From positions 1-39,659 of the forward strand of contig NZ_NSGJ01000045.1 in assembly GCF_002286775.1 (NCBI RefSeq): a stretch of 39,659 nucleotides of DNA, in the 5' to 3' direction. Both the position numbers and the translations under genes were made by a program. The notes below the pieces were generated by a model. That model searched no databases, was not told the DNA's origin, and worked only from the letters and a program-made list of their open reading frames with translations. Source of the stretch: Myroides sp. N17-2. GTDB lineage: Bacteria; Bacteroidota; Bacteroidia; Flavobacteriales; Flavobacteriaceae. Shown here piece after piece: positions 1 through 7,352 of the stretch. The first letter of the stretch is position 1. Each line of letters starts with the position of its first letter.

Positions 1-114
1 CGTTCTTTACTCAATAGGTTTGACACCACACTTTCTAGTTGGATGGCGTGGAATTTTATGGCTTTTATTGTTATAGGACTAAAGAAATTTCAGAAAACTA
101 AAAAGTCAAGATGA
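1..114 (+). CDS. C-terminal end of a membrane protein, 5' part outside the window
   Basis: Frame 1 is open from the first base to a TGA at 112-114, giving 37 residues that include a hydrophobic stretch (about residues 14-27, rich in W, M, F, I, V) followed by a lysine-rich cytoplasmic-looking tail. This looks like a last transmembrane helix with a positive-inside end. The stop overlaps the next gene's ATG as ATGA, which suggests translational coupling and shared transcription. I do not recognise the family from so short a piece. The call rests on the open frame, the helix-like composition and the overlap. Confidence 0.5.
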   Translation, partial: RSLLNRFDTTLSSWMAWNFMAFIVIGLKKFQKTKKSR

Positions 115-569
115 CTTCATATAGTATGAGAAGATTTATAGTTTTTTTGATATTCGTTCTTTCTGTAGGAAGTATGCAAGCGCAGTCTGTTATTAAACAA
201 CCGATTATGATAGATATTAGTGAGAAGGGATTGGGTGAGTTTAAAGCAATGAACTCTAGTGATGTATGGCACTTTAGTCATCAAAAGGGAGATAAGATAG
301 ATGTCTATGAGTTTACCTCAGTACGTGAGGTACTTATACCTCCTGCTATGCAGATGATGCAAATACTTACGGTTAAGGAGTTTGATGAGTTTATACTTAA
401 GGATTATCACAGTAAATTTAAGGAGCCTATCGTGTTTAATATTGGTAGAATGCACGCAGAAAATATGGTGTTTAAGAAACTGTATCTAAAGGTAGTATCT
501 AGTGGTCAAGCTAAGTATTACGAGGTGACTTTTAATCATTCTAGTGTTATACAGTGTTATAGAGGATAG
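111..569 (+). CDS. small exported protein of unknown function
   Basis: The 152-residue product starts with a positively charged end and a hydrophobic core followed by a signal-peptidase-like site (about SMQA/QS, residues 22-26), so it is probably periplasmic or outer-membrane facing. The rest is mixed, with no cysteine pair, no lipobox and no motif I recognise. The ATG at 111 overlaps the stop of the upstream membrane protein by four bases, which favours this start. An in-frame ATG at 126 (MRRF) would give an equally good signal peptide. The two genes probably form the end of one operon. Function unknown. Confidence 0.7.
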   Translation: MTSYSMRRFIVFLIFVLSVGSMQAQSVIKQPIMIDISEKGLGEFKAMNSSDVWHFSHQKGDKIDVYEFTSVREVLIPPAMQMMQILTVKEFDEFILKDYHSKFKEPIVFNIGRMHAENMVFKKLYLKVVSSGQAKYYEVTFNHSSVIQCYRG

Positions 570-570
570 T

Positions 571-760
571 TGGAGTGGGTTTTTATGTGTGTATTCTTAG
601 TTAATTAAAAAGCGTGGAACTAAGGTCATGTCCTTATCAGAGGTTTGCGACAACCCAAAAGACTTAGCCCACTCTAATATAAGGCACGGGCGTAAGTCTA
701 TCGAATAATTGGGTGTCATGAAGATTCCTAGTTTTCAGTAACCAATACGATAGCTTACGC
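571..760 (+). ncRNA. candidate structured RNA of unknown class
   Basis: The 333-base gap between the exported protein and abiH has no gene but has dense nested pairing. A 10-bp stem joins 571-580 with 667-676. Inside it CTTAGTT (596-602) pairs with AACTAAG (618-624), and GGTT (642-645) pairs with AACC (652-655). A second long hairpin pairs GCGTAAG plus CTATCG (690-703) with CGATAGCTTACGC (748-760) around a one-base bulge, then ATTGG (708-712) with CCAAT (742-746), then GAAGA (720-724) with TTTTC (732-736). Several pairs are G-U when read as + strand RNA and would be C-A on the other strand, so the + strand is favoured. It could be a 6S-like RNA, an RNA partner of the following defence gene, or an intron or transposon remnant. 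I cannot assign a family. Bases 761-902 show only an A+T-rich leader. Confidence 0.4.
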
Positions 761-902
761 TTGTTTGTAATATTTTCAAGTGCAAAGGGAGTCAAATTTC
801 AAAAGAATGCAAGTGTCTTAATTTGTCATTATAAGGATGTTGTTTTAATTCCTTTTAACTTATTTTAATTATAAGTATTTTTGAATTCTAATAAATTGCA
901 TA

Positions 903-1856
903 GTGAATATATTACACATTTTAGGAAATGGATTTGATTTAAATCTTGGATTAAAGACTAGTTATAGCGATTTCTACAGTTACTATCAAGAGATAGGTAA
1001 TACAGATCCAGTAATAATTAAATTAAAAGAAGAGATCGATTTAGATAGTAATAATTGGTCTGATTTAGAAATTGCACTTGGTAGATACTCTATTAAATGG
1101 AGTAAAGAAGATTTTGAAAAAGTTTATGAAGATTTAGTTGATAATTTGTGTAATTATTTAGAGAAGGAAATAGAATTTTTTAATGAAAGTAATTTTGATC
1201 ATGATAAGATGTTTCGTTATCTGTCTTTTTCTGAGGATTATTTGGATCAGAAAGACATGCTGGACATTAAAGAGTTTAAAAAGGAAAGAAATGAGAATGA
1301 GAAAATAGATGTTATTACTTTAAATTATACTAATACTTTGGAAAATATATTGGTGAGATATAAAAATGGGGGATATAATATCAGTAAAGAAAGGGTTGTG
1401 TATTATTTAGGAGAAATAAAGCATATACATGGTTATACTGACGAAAGAGTTATATTGGGTGTGAATGATATTACTCAGATTTCGAATATAGAATTTCATC
1501 ATGATTTAGAAATTGAGGATATGTTTATTAAGCATGATGCGAATTCTAATCAGAGACATAATATTGATACAGAATGTTATAATCTAATAGGGAAAGCAGA
1601 TTTAATTTATATTTTTGGTAGTTCATTAGGTCAAACAGATAAATATATTTGGAAACTTTTAGGCGAGAGAATAAAAGAGGGAGCTAAAGTTGTAATTTTT
1701 AATAGTGGAAGAGGTATAAATTTTAGACATGGTCATCATAAAATTAGAAATAGGAAAGAAACAGTAAAGAAGTTTATGGAGTTGTCTGGTACTAGTGAGG
1801 AGTTTGCGAAGAATATTTACGTAGGAATAAAGACAGGTATGTTTAATTTTAAGTAA
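903..1856 (+). CDS. abiH: AbiH-family phage abortive-infection protein
   Basis: The 317-residue protein opens with the family signature (LGNGFDLNLGLKTSY at about residues 7-21), a nucleotide-binding-like glycine motif at the very N-terminus, and has a second conserved block near residues 225-245 (DLIYIFGSSLGQTD). AbiH proteins give phage resistance by abortive infection in Lactococcus, with an unknown biochemical activity. Length fits the family (about 300-350). The start is GTG, chosen because the signature lies right at the N-terminus and no ATG precedes it. It lies between the structured region at 571-760 and the tRNA terminator, just outside the integrated element, and faces the tRNA genes. 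Family assignment is firm. Activity is inferred. Confidence 0.85.
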   Translation: MNILHILGNGFDLNLGLKTSYSDFYSYYQEIGNTDPVIIKLKEEIDLDSNNWSDLEIALGRYSIKWSKEDFEKVYEDLVDNLCNYLEKEIEFFNESNFDHDKMFRYLSFSEDYLDQKDMLDIKEFKKERNENEKIDVITLNYTNTLENILVRYKNGGYNISKERVVYYLGEIKHIHGYTDERVILGVNDITQISNIEFHHDLEIEDMFIKHDANSNQRHNIDTECYNLIGKADLIYIFGSSLGQTDKYIWKLLGERIKEGAKVVIFNSGRGINFRHGHHKIRNRKETVKKFMELSGTSEEFAKNIYVGIKTGMFNFK

Positions 1857-1913
1857 ACTTAACTCGAAAAACTATGGTTGAGGTGTAAAAGGCAGTCCCC
1901 TAACCAATTCCCT

Positions 1914-1953
1914 AAAAAAAAATAAACCCCTCACTACCAAGGTAATGAGGGGT
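1914..1953 (-). terminator. original terminator of the tRNA operon, now cut off from it
   Basis: On the minus strand ACCCCTCATTACC and GGTAGTGAGGGGT form a 13-bp stem with a two-base loop and one G-U pair, followed by TTTATTTTTTTT. It lies directly downstream of the tRNA 3' remnant at 1960-2002, as expected for the tRNA operon before the element inserted. The one imperfect pair is G-U only on the minus strand, which fixes the direction. Confidence 0.8.
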
Positions 1954-1959
1954 TCTTTT

Positions 1960-2002
1960 GTGGTCCCACCTGGGCTCGAACCAGGGACTTACTGATTATG
2001 AG
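1960..2002 (-). repeat. left attachment repeat (tRNA 3' remnant)
   Basis: Forty-three bases identical to 12650-12692. Read on the minus strand it holds the anticodon-loop end, variable loop, T arm and acceptor 3' strand of the tRNA(CAU), ending GGGACCA. Identity stops at 2003 (C against T). This is the end displaced from the original tRNA gene when the element integrated. The sequence matches the leader-distal tRNA copy (TTACTGATTATGAG) rather than the other copy (TTGCTGATTATGAG). Confidence 0.9.
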
Positions 2003-2118
2003 CCGGAGAAATGAATGTTGTATTTAATTGCATTATATTTCAAAGTCATTGAATTTTAATTAGTTATAGATTTTTTAAAATATTTTTGTTTCATCTATTT
2101 GCACAATAAGTACTTATT

Positions 2119-2137
2119 TGTTGTACGTATGTTGTAC
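2119..2137 (+). promoter_or_regulatory. paired TGTTGTAC sites, candidate integrase arm sites, left end
   Basis: TGTTGTAC occurs at 2119-2126 and 2130-2137, spaced by 11 bp, one helical turn. The same pair with the same spacing and orientation lies at the other end of the element (12558-12576). The pair sits 14 bases ahead of the integrase ATG, so a protein bound there could also control integrase expression. Tyrosine integrases with an arm-binding N-terminal domain, as here, bind paired short sites of this kind. Confidence 0.6.
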
Positions 2138-2150
2138 TTTAAAATTATTT

Positions 2151-3380
2151 ATGATGAAAACGAGTTTAAAAATTGTATTAAAAAAGACAAAATTAAGTGA
2201 TGGAACTTACCCAATTAATCTTAGAGTTACTATTAATAGGAGGTCTAAATTCTACAAAACACCTTACAGTACTGCACCTAAATTTTGGAATGCAAAAGTG
2301 GGAGAATTTACCTCTAAGTTCGCGAATTTTTTACAAGCCAATAGAATACTAAGTACGCTCAAACAAGATGCGTCAAAAGTATTGGACTTGATGATTGAAC
2401 AAGAAAAAGAATTTACACTTGAAGTATTTGATTCTCTACTTCGACCAGAGAAGGTTGAGATTGTAAAATTTGTTGCTTTTTTTCAAAATAGGATTGAGCA
2501 ATTCAAGGAAGCAGGTCAAGTTAGTTCAGCAAGTTCATATAATGATTCGTTAAAGGCTTTAAAACGTTTTAAGCCAGGGGTGATTAAATATGAGTTTACA
2601 CAAATTGATTATTCTTTTTTAGTAGCCTTTGAAGCAGACTTAAGATCAAGAGGATGTACAAATGGAGGAATAGGTATATATATGCGTAATATACGTGCTA
2701 TTTATAATTCTGCTATTAAATCAAAAATAGCATCTTTGGAGAATTATCCATTTAGAGATTATGTGATTTCTAAGTTAAAATCAACCAAGATAAAAAAAGC
2801 GCTTACAAAAGAAGAGTTACAGCTGCTACTTGATTATGACTTTTCAGAAAATACTGAAGGAGCTAAGGTGTTGTACACCTATTTATTTAGTTTCTTTTGT
2901 AGAGGAATGAACTTTACTGATATCGCTGAATTAAAATGGGATGATATAAACTCTAATCGCTTTAGTTATATTCGAAATAAAACAGGCGTTGCTATTAATG
3001 TAAAGATACCAGAGAATAAAGATTTAGATACTATTCTGAACTATTTTAGAATCTATAGGCCATTTGATACAGATTACATTTTTTCAATCCTGGATAAAGA
3101 TATAAGACTATATACTAAAGAAGAACTAAGAGCACGAAAAAGTAGTGTTAGAGATTATTATAATAAGCAATTAGATATAATCGCAAAGGAATGCGGGATT
3201 AAAACAAAGATTACATTTTATACAGCTCGTCATACTTTCGCTACTCTATCATTAAAAAAAGGGGTAAACTTATACATGCTTAAACAGGCCTTTGGACATC
3301 AATCTATTAAAACTACTGAAGCTTATGTAGAGGATTTTAATAGAGATGAGCTTGATCAGGCATTTGAGAATTTGTTTTGA
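2151..3380 (+). CDS. int: tyrosine recombinase (integrase) of the element
   Basis: Catalyses integration into and excision from the tRNA gene. Three parts are visible in the 409-residue product: an N-terminal arm-DNA-binding-type domain (residues 1-85, LKIVLKK.. to PKFWNAKVGEF), a SAM-like core-binding domain (about 100-200) and a catalytic domain (about 205-405). Catalytic residues read R251, K277, R360 in a YTARHTFAT block (the usual HxxR has Tyr for His, as in many Bacteroidota integrases), H383 in FGHQS and nucleophile Y392. I chose ATG 2151 (ATG 2154 also possible). The longer TTG-started frame from 2118 would run through the paired TGTTGTAC sites. The gene lies directly next to the left attachment repeat. 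Its stop overlaps the frame of the decayed nuclease gene that follows. Confidence 0.92.
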   Translation: MMKTSLKIVLKKTKLSDGTYPINLRVTINRRSKFYKTPYSTAPKFWNAKVGEFTSKFANFLQANRILSTLKQDASKVLDLMIEQEKEFTLEVFDSLLRPEKVEIVKFVAFFQNRIEQFKEAGQVSSASSYNDSLKALKRFKPGVIKYEFTQIDYSFLVAFEADLRSRGCTNGGIGIYMRNIRAIYNSAIKSKIASLENYPFRDYVISKLKSTKIKKALTKEELQLLLDYDFSENTEGAKVLYTYLFSFFCRGMNFTDIAELKWDDINSNRFSYIRNKTGVAINVKIPENKDLDTILNYFRIYRPFDTDYIFSILDKDIRLYTKEELRARKSSVRDYYNKQLDIIAKECGIKTKITFYTARHTFATLSLKKGVNLYMLKQAFGHQSIKTTEAYVEDFNRDELDQAFENLF

Positions 3381-4431
3381 TATATAATGAGGGGCTTGCA
3401 AATAATATAAAAGGGACTTTGTTTGAATTCGTTATTGGTCATATTCATTCTGTAGTTAGCAATAATTGTATTGAGTTAGGTAGAGAGATTTATGAAAACA
3501 ACGGAAAACACGAAATAGATGTATTGGCAATTTATAGTGACAAAGTGGTTTTCGCTGAATGCAAAGCAACAAATTCAGCTACATTATTTGAAAAAATCGA
3601 GAAATGGAAAAATAAAAAAATACCAGCATTTCGAAAATGGGCTGAAAAACAAGAAACTTGGGAAAAAAATGGAACTTGAATATTAGTCTACTAATGGTTA
3701 TGATGCTGATGCAGAATCATTATTAAGATATATTTCTGAAAGTGCAAAAAATTTTAAAATTTCATATTATTCAGGTTCTGATATTAGATAAAAAGTTAAA
3801 AGAAGCAGTTTGTAATTTCTTCCTAAAAACTGATTTATAAGAAATTTATCATACAACGTAAGCTTATAATAACGATAGTTTTAGGCTGACACCTAGAAAT
3901 TAGATTGTAGATTCCAATGAAATTGATTATGATGGTCTTGTAGAGATAGTTCATGATCCCATTGATGATTTATCTACTATTGAAGCTAAGTTATATTTTA
4001 AAGGCTGGTAATTAAAAAATGAAGAATTATTGTTATAACTATTTGTTTATTGTGCTATTGCTGATTATTTTAACGTAGAAGTAAAAACTATTAGGTATAA
4101 AGGGATTGACTTAGTTGATTCGTCGAAGGAGCCTTTTTCTTTGTGTCCTATTTTAGTTAAGAAGCGGATTGATGTAATAGTTAAAGAATTAGGTAAAAAT
4201 AAAAACATCAATATTGAAGTGGAATATGAGTTAAGAATGAATTATATGCAAAGTTCATTGACACCAATGCTGAAATTTGTTGCTAGAAAAGACTACTTAT
4301 TTCCTTTGCTAAAAAAGAGAGTTATTTCAAAATATCCTAATTTGAATGAGGATAATATATCTATAAAAATTAGGTTGGTTAAGTTTTGTCAATCTTTAGA
4401 ACTCAAAGATATTAATAAGTCAATCATGTAA
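3377..4431 (+). pseudogene. decayed PDDEXK-type (restriction-endonuclease-like) nuclease gene
   Basis: Protein-like sequence continues across this stretch but changes frame twice and has several stops. Frame 2 (3377-3679) holds a nuclease core with D and E-x-K (IDVLAIYSDKVVFAECK). Frame 3 (about 3672-3788) continues as EY-stop-STNGYDADAE, where TAG has probably replaced TGG. Frame 1 (3787-4431) continues to the end, with stops at 3838, 3859, 3901, 4009 and 4036. Joined, it would be about 350 residues. The last open piece from 4141 is therefore not an independent gene. It seems a defence or restriction cargo gene that has been lost. The join is my reading and the exact frameshift points are uncertain. 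Confidence 0.7.
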
Positions 4432-4588
4432 TTATGAAAGATTTTTGACATTATATATTTGTGATAGTTTTTTAGAGGGCGATTAAAACTGTGTAATGGA
4501 TAATGTGAACTTAAGGAATTGAATAACACGTTGTAAAACTTATAATAAAAATATTATAAGAAAAGTAACTGAGTTATCTCAATTTGAT

Positions 4589-4621
4589 TATATTTGTATT
4601 GAAATTCACTTATAAGTGAAT
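4589..4621 (+). promoter_or_regulatory. promoter and 18-bp palindromic operator of the toxin-antitoxin operon
   Basis: TATATTTG at 4589-4596 fits the Bacteroidota -7 box TAnnTTTG. Just downstream ATTCACTTATAAGTGAAT (4604-4621) is a perfect 18-bp palindrome covering the likely start of transcription, 19 bases ahead of the toxin ATG. XRE-type antitoxins usually repress their own operon from such palindromes. That the HTH protein at 5188-5607 binds here is an inference. Confidence 0.6.
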
Positions 4622-4639
4622 CTGTTTTAATCAAAAGTA

Positions 4640-5167
4640 ATGAGTAATTTTACTATAGAAGAATGGTATAAAGGAGAAAAATGTACTATCTATACTGTAT
4701 TGTATGATGGATCGGAGCTGGGTTTGGCAGATTTGTTTTTCGAAAAATATCTACAAGATTTAAATGAAACTATAAAAGAATCAGGGCTAATGTTGCTTAC
4801 TTTTATAACAAATGATATAGCCAAACGACATAGTGCTTTGGAAACTTTTTTTCGAGAAGAGAGGGAAGCAATTGCTTTACCAGGTAAAAGAACTGATATA
4901 GTAATAAAAGAAATTTTTTTTCCAGTAGGAGCAGAATTATTTCCATTACGATTATATTGTTATCGAGTAAATAATAATATTTTAATTTTATTTAATGGAG
5001 GTATAAAAACAGATTTTACAGCACAAGATAGTCCGGATCTTTCTGTGAAATTTCAAGAATCGCAAATTATTTCAAAAAAAATACAACAAGCGATTAATGA
5101 TGGGGACATACTTGTGTCCAAAAATGAATTGCTAAATTATAGTGGCGATTCAAGTATTTATTTATAA
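4640..5167 (+). CDS. probable RelE/HigB-like toxin of a toxin-antitoxin-chaperone operon
   Basis: A 175-residue protein that precedes an XRE-type gene by 20 bases. The middle has the pattern LRLYCYRVNNNILILFNGG (about residues 102-120), which resembles the strand of HigB/RelE-fold toxins where an Arg, aromatic residues and a hydrophobic strand ending in gg.K are kept. An expected role is mRNA cleavage on the ribosome, held off by the next gene's product. Size is larger than classical HigB (about 90-125) but similar to longer Bacteroidota proteins that I recall next to HTH genes. Toxin-first order with the HTH gene second is the higBA order. The fold is inferred from motif and context. The exact family is not certain. 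Confidence 0.55.
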   Translation: MSNFTIEEWYKGEKCTIYTVLYDGSELGLADLFFEKYLQDLNETIKESGLMLLTFITNDIAKRHSALETFFREEREAIALPGKRTDIVIKEIFFPVGAELFPLRLYCYRVNNNILILFNGGIKTDFTAQDSPDLSVKFQESQIISKKIQQAINDGDILVSKNELLNYSGDSSIYL

Positions 5168-5187
5168 AATAGATAAAAAAATTAATT

Positions 5188-5607
5188 ATGAGAAGCAAAT
5201 TTGTACAAGAAGCCTTAGCTAATATCCCCAAGGAACTAGTTGATTATACTTCATTATGTACTGATATGTTAGTTCGTATCAATGAGGCTATTGAAGAGAA
5301 AAAAATAACTCAGAAAGAACTAGCTTCAAAACTTGGAAAAACACCTTCGGAGGTTTCTAAATGGTTACATGGAGAACATAATTTTACTCTTAAATCAATT
5401 TGTAAATTACAAGTTGCTTTAGGTGTTAAATTATTAGAGGTACCTACAAGTATTAAAATTAAAGAAGTTGAAAATAAGAATAGTTCAACAGTATATAATG
5501 ATGATAATACAAGTCTTGTAGTTGTATATTCTACAGGTAAGAAAATAGTATCAAAAAAACCAAATAGACCTTTCGATTGGAATAATGATTTAAAATATGT
5601 ATCATAA
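5188..5607 (+). CDS. XRE-family antitoxin with long C-terminal tail
   Basis: A 139-residue protein with a clear HTH_3 domain at about residues 27-84 (ITQKELASKLGKTPSEVSKW is the two-helix motif). The N-terminal 25 residues may add a helix. Residues about 90-139 are a polar tail with a short hydrophobic patch (LVVVY) and an FDWN segment. In tripartite TAC systems the antitoxin carries such a C-terminal chaperone-addiction segment that binds a SecB-like protein, and the next gene here encodes a SecB-like protein. The stop TAA overlaps the chaperone's ATG by one base, indicating tight coupling. It probably represses its own operon through the palindrome at 4604-4621. Confidence 0.8.
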   Translation: MRSKFVQEALANIPKELVDYTSLCTDMLVRINEAIEEKKITQKELASKLGKTPSEVSKWLHGEHNFTLKSICKLQVALGVKLLEVPTSIKIKEVENKNSSTVYNDDNTSLVVVYSTGKKIVSKKPNRPFDWNNDLKYVS

Positions 5608-6095
5608 TGAAAAACGTAAATTTTATTCCTGAAGAATTAACGATGCTTGCTTTTAAGAATACTAAAAGCAATATATCAGAATATGATTTATCACATATCG
5701 AGGGTATTCATGAAAAGATTGAATCATTAGAAGTTGAATTTGAATTAGAAATTAATGTGAAAGTTGGTTTCAATATCAAAAAGAAAAGTTCTAAAGTAGA
5801 TGTGTGTTTAAATATAGATAAAAGATTAGAAAATAGCGAAATTAGAACTGCAAATGCAGAGTTGATTTTTACATTTATTTATCATATAGAGAATTTTGAA
5901 GATTTATATTCGATTGAAAAAGAGAATGATACGGATTCGTATGTAATAGAAAAAGTTTTAAGAGATAATTTGGCAGCAATATCTTTTTCTACAGTAAGGG
6001 GAATACTATTAAATCAACTTAATAATGGAGAATTTGAAGGATTTATTTTGCCAATAATTGATATAACAAAACATATTAATAAAGAAGAGAACTAA
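5607..6095 (+). CDS. SecB-like chaperone, third member of the toxin-antitoxin operon
   Basis: The 162-residue product has the SecB layout: strand-rich N-terminal half (EVEFELEINVKVGF at about 44-57), a strand with an aromatic hairpin (ELIFTFIYHIENFEDL, about 87-102), then a long helix and a C-terminal ILPIID block (about 127-153; SFSTVRGILL then FILPIID) matching SecB's PYAREC..L..P.N pattern. Known TAC systems, such as Rv1955-Rv1957 of M. tuberculosis, use a dedicated SecB-like chaperone to fold and protect the antitoxin. The gene order toxin, antitoxin, chaperone and the one-base overlap fit that. I read the family from pattern alone. Alternatives are an unrelated beta-rich protein. Confidence 0.65.
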   Translation: MKNVNFIPEELTMLAFKNTKSNISEYDLSHIEGIHEKIESLEVEFELEINVKVGFNIKKKSSKVDVCLNIDKRLENSEIRTANAELIFTFIYHIENFEDLYSIEKENDTDSYVIEKVLRDNLAAISFSTVRGILLNQLNNGEFEGFILPIIDITKHINKEEN

Positions 6096-6109
6096 AGTTC
6101 TCTTTTTTT
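6086..6109 (+). terminator. terminator of the TAC-type operon
   Basis: AGAGAAC (6086-6092) pairs with GTTCTCT (6097-6103) around TAAA, followed by a run of T. It overlaps the stop codon of the SecB-like gene. This isolates the cargo operon from the convergent radC-like gene. Confidence 0.8.
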
Positions 6110-6179
6110 ATTGTCATACTTAAAGAATAAAGATTTAAAGTTGTAAAAATATCTTTACAATTTCAAATAACAAAGACAC

Positions 6180-6650
6180 CTATAAGGTGCCTTCATCTGC
6201 AAAAGAGTAGTAACTCTCCTCGGTTATAATTAAATGATCTAAAAGAGTAATATCAAGTATCTTACTTGCTTCTTTAATCTTTCTTGTAATTTGTCTATCA
6301 GCATCACTCGGCACTAATGACCCAGACGGATGATTATGTACAAGTAAAAATCCTACTGCATTAGCTTTTAAAAGAGCTGAGAAGATGATTCTTAAATCTA
6401 CTATTGTACCTGTTATTCCTCCCGAAGAAGCATCTAATACTCCAAGTACTTTATTATTGTTTGAAAGCATAAGTACTTTAAACTGTTCTAATAATTCAAT
6501 CTTATTAATATCCCAAGCTGTTAGTGCTACTTGATATGCGCTGTAAGAAGATGTAATGTGTGGTCTTTGCGAAGCCTTTACTTTTGATTTGTAAATTAAT
6601 TCTACTTCTGATGCGATAAGCCAATCTGTTTTTAAAACTGTAGTTTCCAT
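6180..6650 (-). CDS. RadC-like JAB-domain protein
   Basis: The 156-residue protein is the MPN/JAB domain of RadC without the N-terminal helix-hairpin-helix part found in full-length RadC (about 220 residues). The metal-binding motif is present as HNHPSG followed by S and D (about residues 105-119), with a glutamate earlier in the domain possible as the catalytic acid. Short RadC-like genes are frequent on Bacteroidota mobile elements. Their role there is not settled and a peptidase or nuclease activity remains possible. It converges with the TAC operon and lies downstream of the mobilization genes on the same strand. Confidence 0.85.
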   Translation of the reverse strand: METTVLKTDWLIASEVELIYKSKVKASQRPHITSSYSAYQVALTAWDINKIELLEQFKVLMLSNNNKVLGVLDASSGGITGTIVDLRIIFSALLKANAVGFLLVHNHPSGSLVPSDADRQITRKIKEASKILDITLLDHLIITEESYYSFADEGTL

Positions 6651-6685
6651 AATATTAAATTTTTAAATTAATTATGGAGCCACAA

Positions 6686-6790
6686 TTGGTAATGGCTTAG
6701 CAAGCGCAAGAAACGGGCGCAATAAAGCGAAGACTTTAGTCAAGCATTTATGGGGGTTTTCTTGCTAGTGAACCGCGAGGCATTGCCTAA
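6686..6790. other. structured non-coding stretch ahead of the radC-like gene
   Basis: This 176-base gap (6651-6826) is richer in G+C than its surroundings. TTGGTAATG (6686-6694) can pair with CATTGCCTAA (6781-6790), and TAGCAAG (6698-6704) with CTTGCTA (6761-6767). Inside are two GCGCAA direct repeats (6705-6710 and 6717-6722) and a GACT-TT-AGTC palindrome (6732-6741). It could be a small RNA or leader of the radC-like gene, or part of an origin of transfer. I cannot choose between them. Confidence 0.4.
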
Positions 6791-6826
6791 CTTCGTGTAA
6801 CTATTAATAAAAAATAAAACTAAAAA

Positions 6827-7348
6827 TCAATGTGCTATAAGGGCTTTTTTTGTGTTGTTTTCAGAAGTGATTTTCCACTTCTTATACACCTCAAAATTCT
6901 TAGGATTCTCTTTAAAGAACTGATCCAGATGATTTAATTCAAGATCAAACCTCTTATTCTCTTCTATTAGCTGATTATAATCATAGTTATCTATTGATTT
7001 ACCTATAGCAATGTACATTGATAATCCACTTGTGAGTAGAAGAAAAACATTAAGAGCAATTAAGTAAAGCATTTTCTTGTTGCTAATAGCGTTATAGATT
7101 TTTAAAAGCTCCTCTTTATTATCTACAAGCTTAGATTGAAATGTAGTGAAATCATTTTGCAGTCTTTCTCTATTTTCAGTTTCAAGATTACGAAGCTCAG
7201 ATAGGTTTACTTTTACTTCGAAGCTGTTTATTCTGTTTGAAAGCTCCGTTTGCTGAGCGATATTCTGCTTCATTGTTTCTTGCAAGTAAACTACTTGTTT
7301 AAAGAGTAGCTCAGTGAGTTCTGTAAGTGTTGGTTGATGCTTTGCCAT
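6827..7348 (-). CDS. mobilization-associated coiled-coil membrane protein
   Basis: The 173-residue protein has a long predicted coiled coil (about residues 15-85, rich in L, E, Q, N), one transmembrane helix (about 93-117, KKMLYLIALNVFLLL...) and a charged C-terminal part. It starts four bases after the relaxase stop on the same strand, so it belongs to the mob operon. Proteins of this form often follow relaxase genes in Bacteroidota mobilizable elements and may hold the relaxosome near the membrane or coupling protein. That role is an inference. No enzymatic motif is visible. Confidence 0.7.
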   Translation of the reverse strand: MAKHQPTLTELTELLFKQVVYLQETMKQNIAQQTELSNRINSFEVKVNLSELRNLETENRERLQNDFTTFQSKLVDNKEELLKIYNAISNKKMLYLIALNVFLLLTSGLSMYIAIGKSIDNYDYNQLIEENKRFDLELNHLDQFFKENPKNFEVYKKWKITSENNTKKALIAH

Positions 7349-7352
7349 AATA

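Noticed and set aside
571..760. Group II intron or retron ncRNA
   Set aside because: No domain V motif and no reverse transcriptase is adjacent. Kept only as an unknown structured RNA.
2118..2150. Upstream TTG start for the integrase
   Set aside because: Would place the start codon inside the paired TGTTGTAC sites. The arm-binding domain and its usual N-terminus begin at ATG 2151.
4141..4431. A 96-residue open frame as a separate gene
   Set aside because: Same frame continues upstream through in-frame stops with protein-like sequence, so it is the last piece of the decayed nuclease gene.
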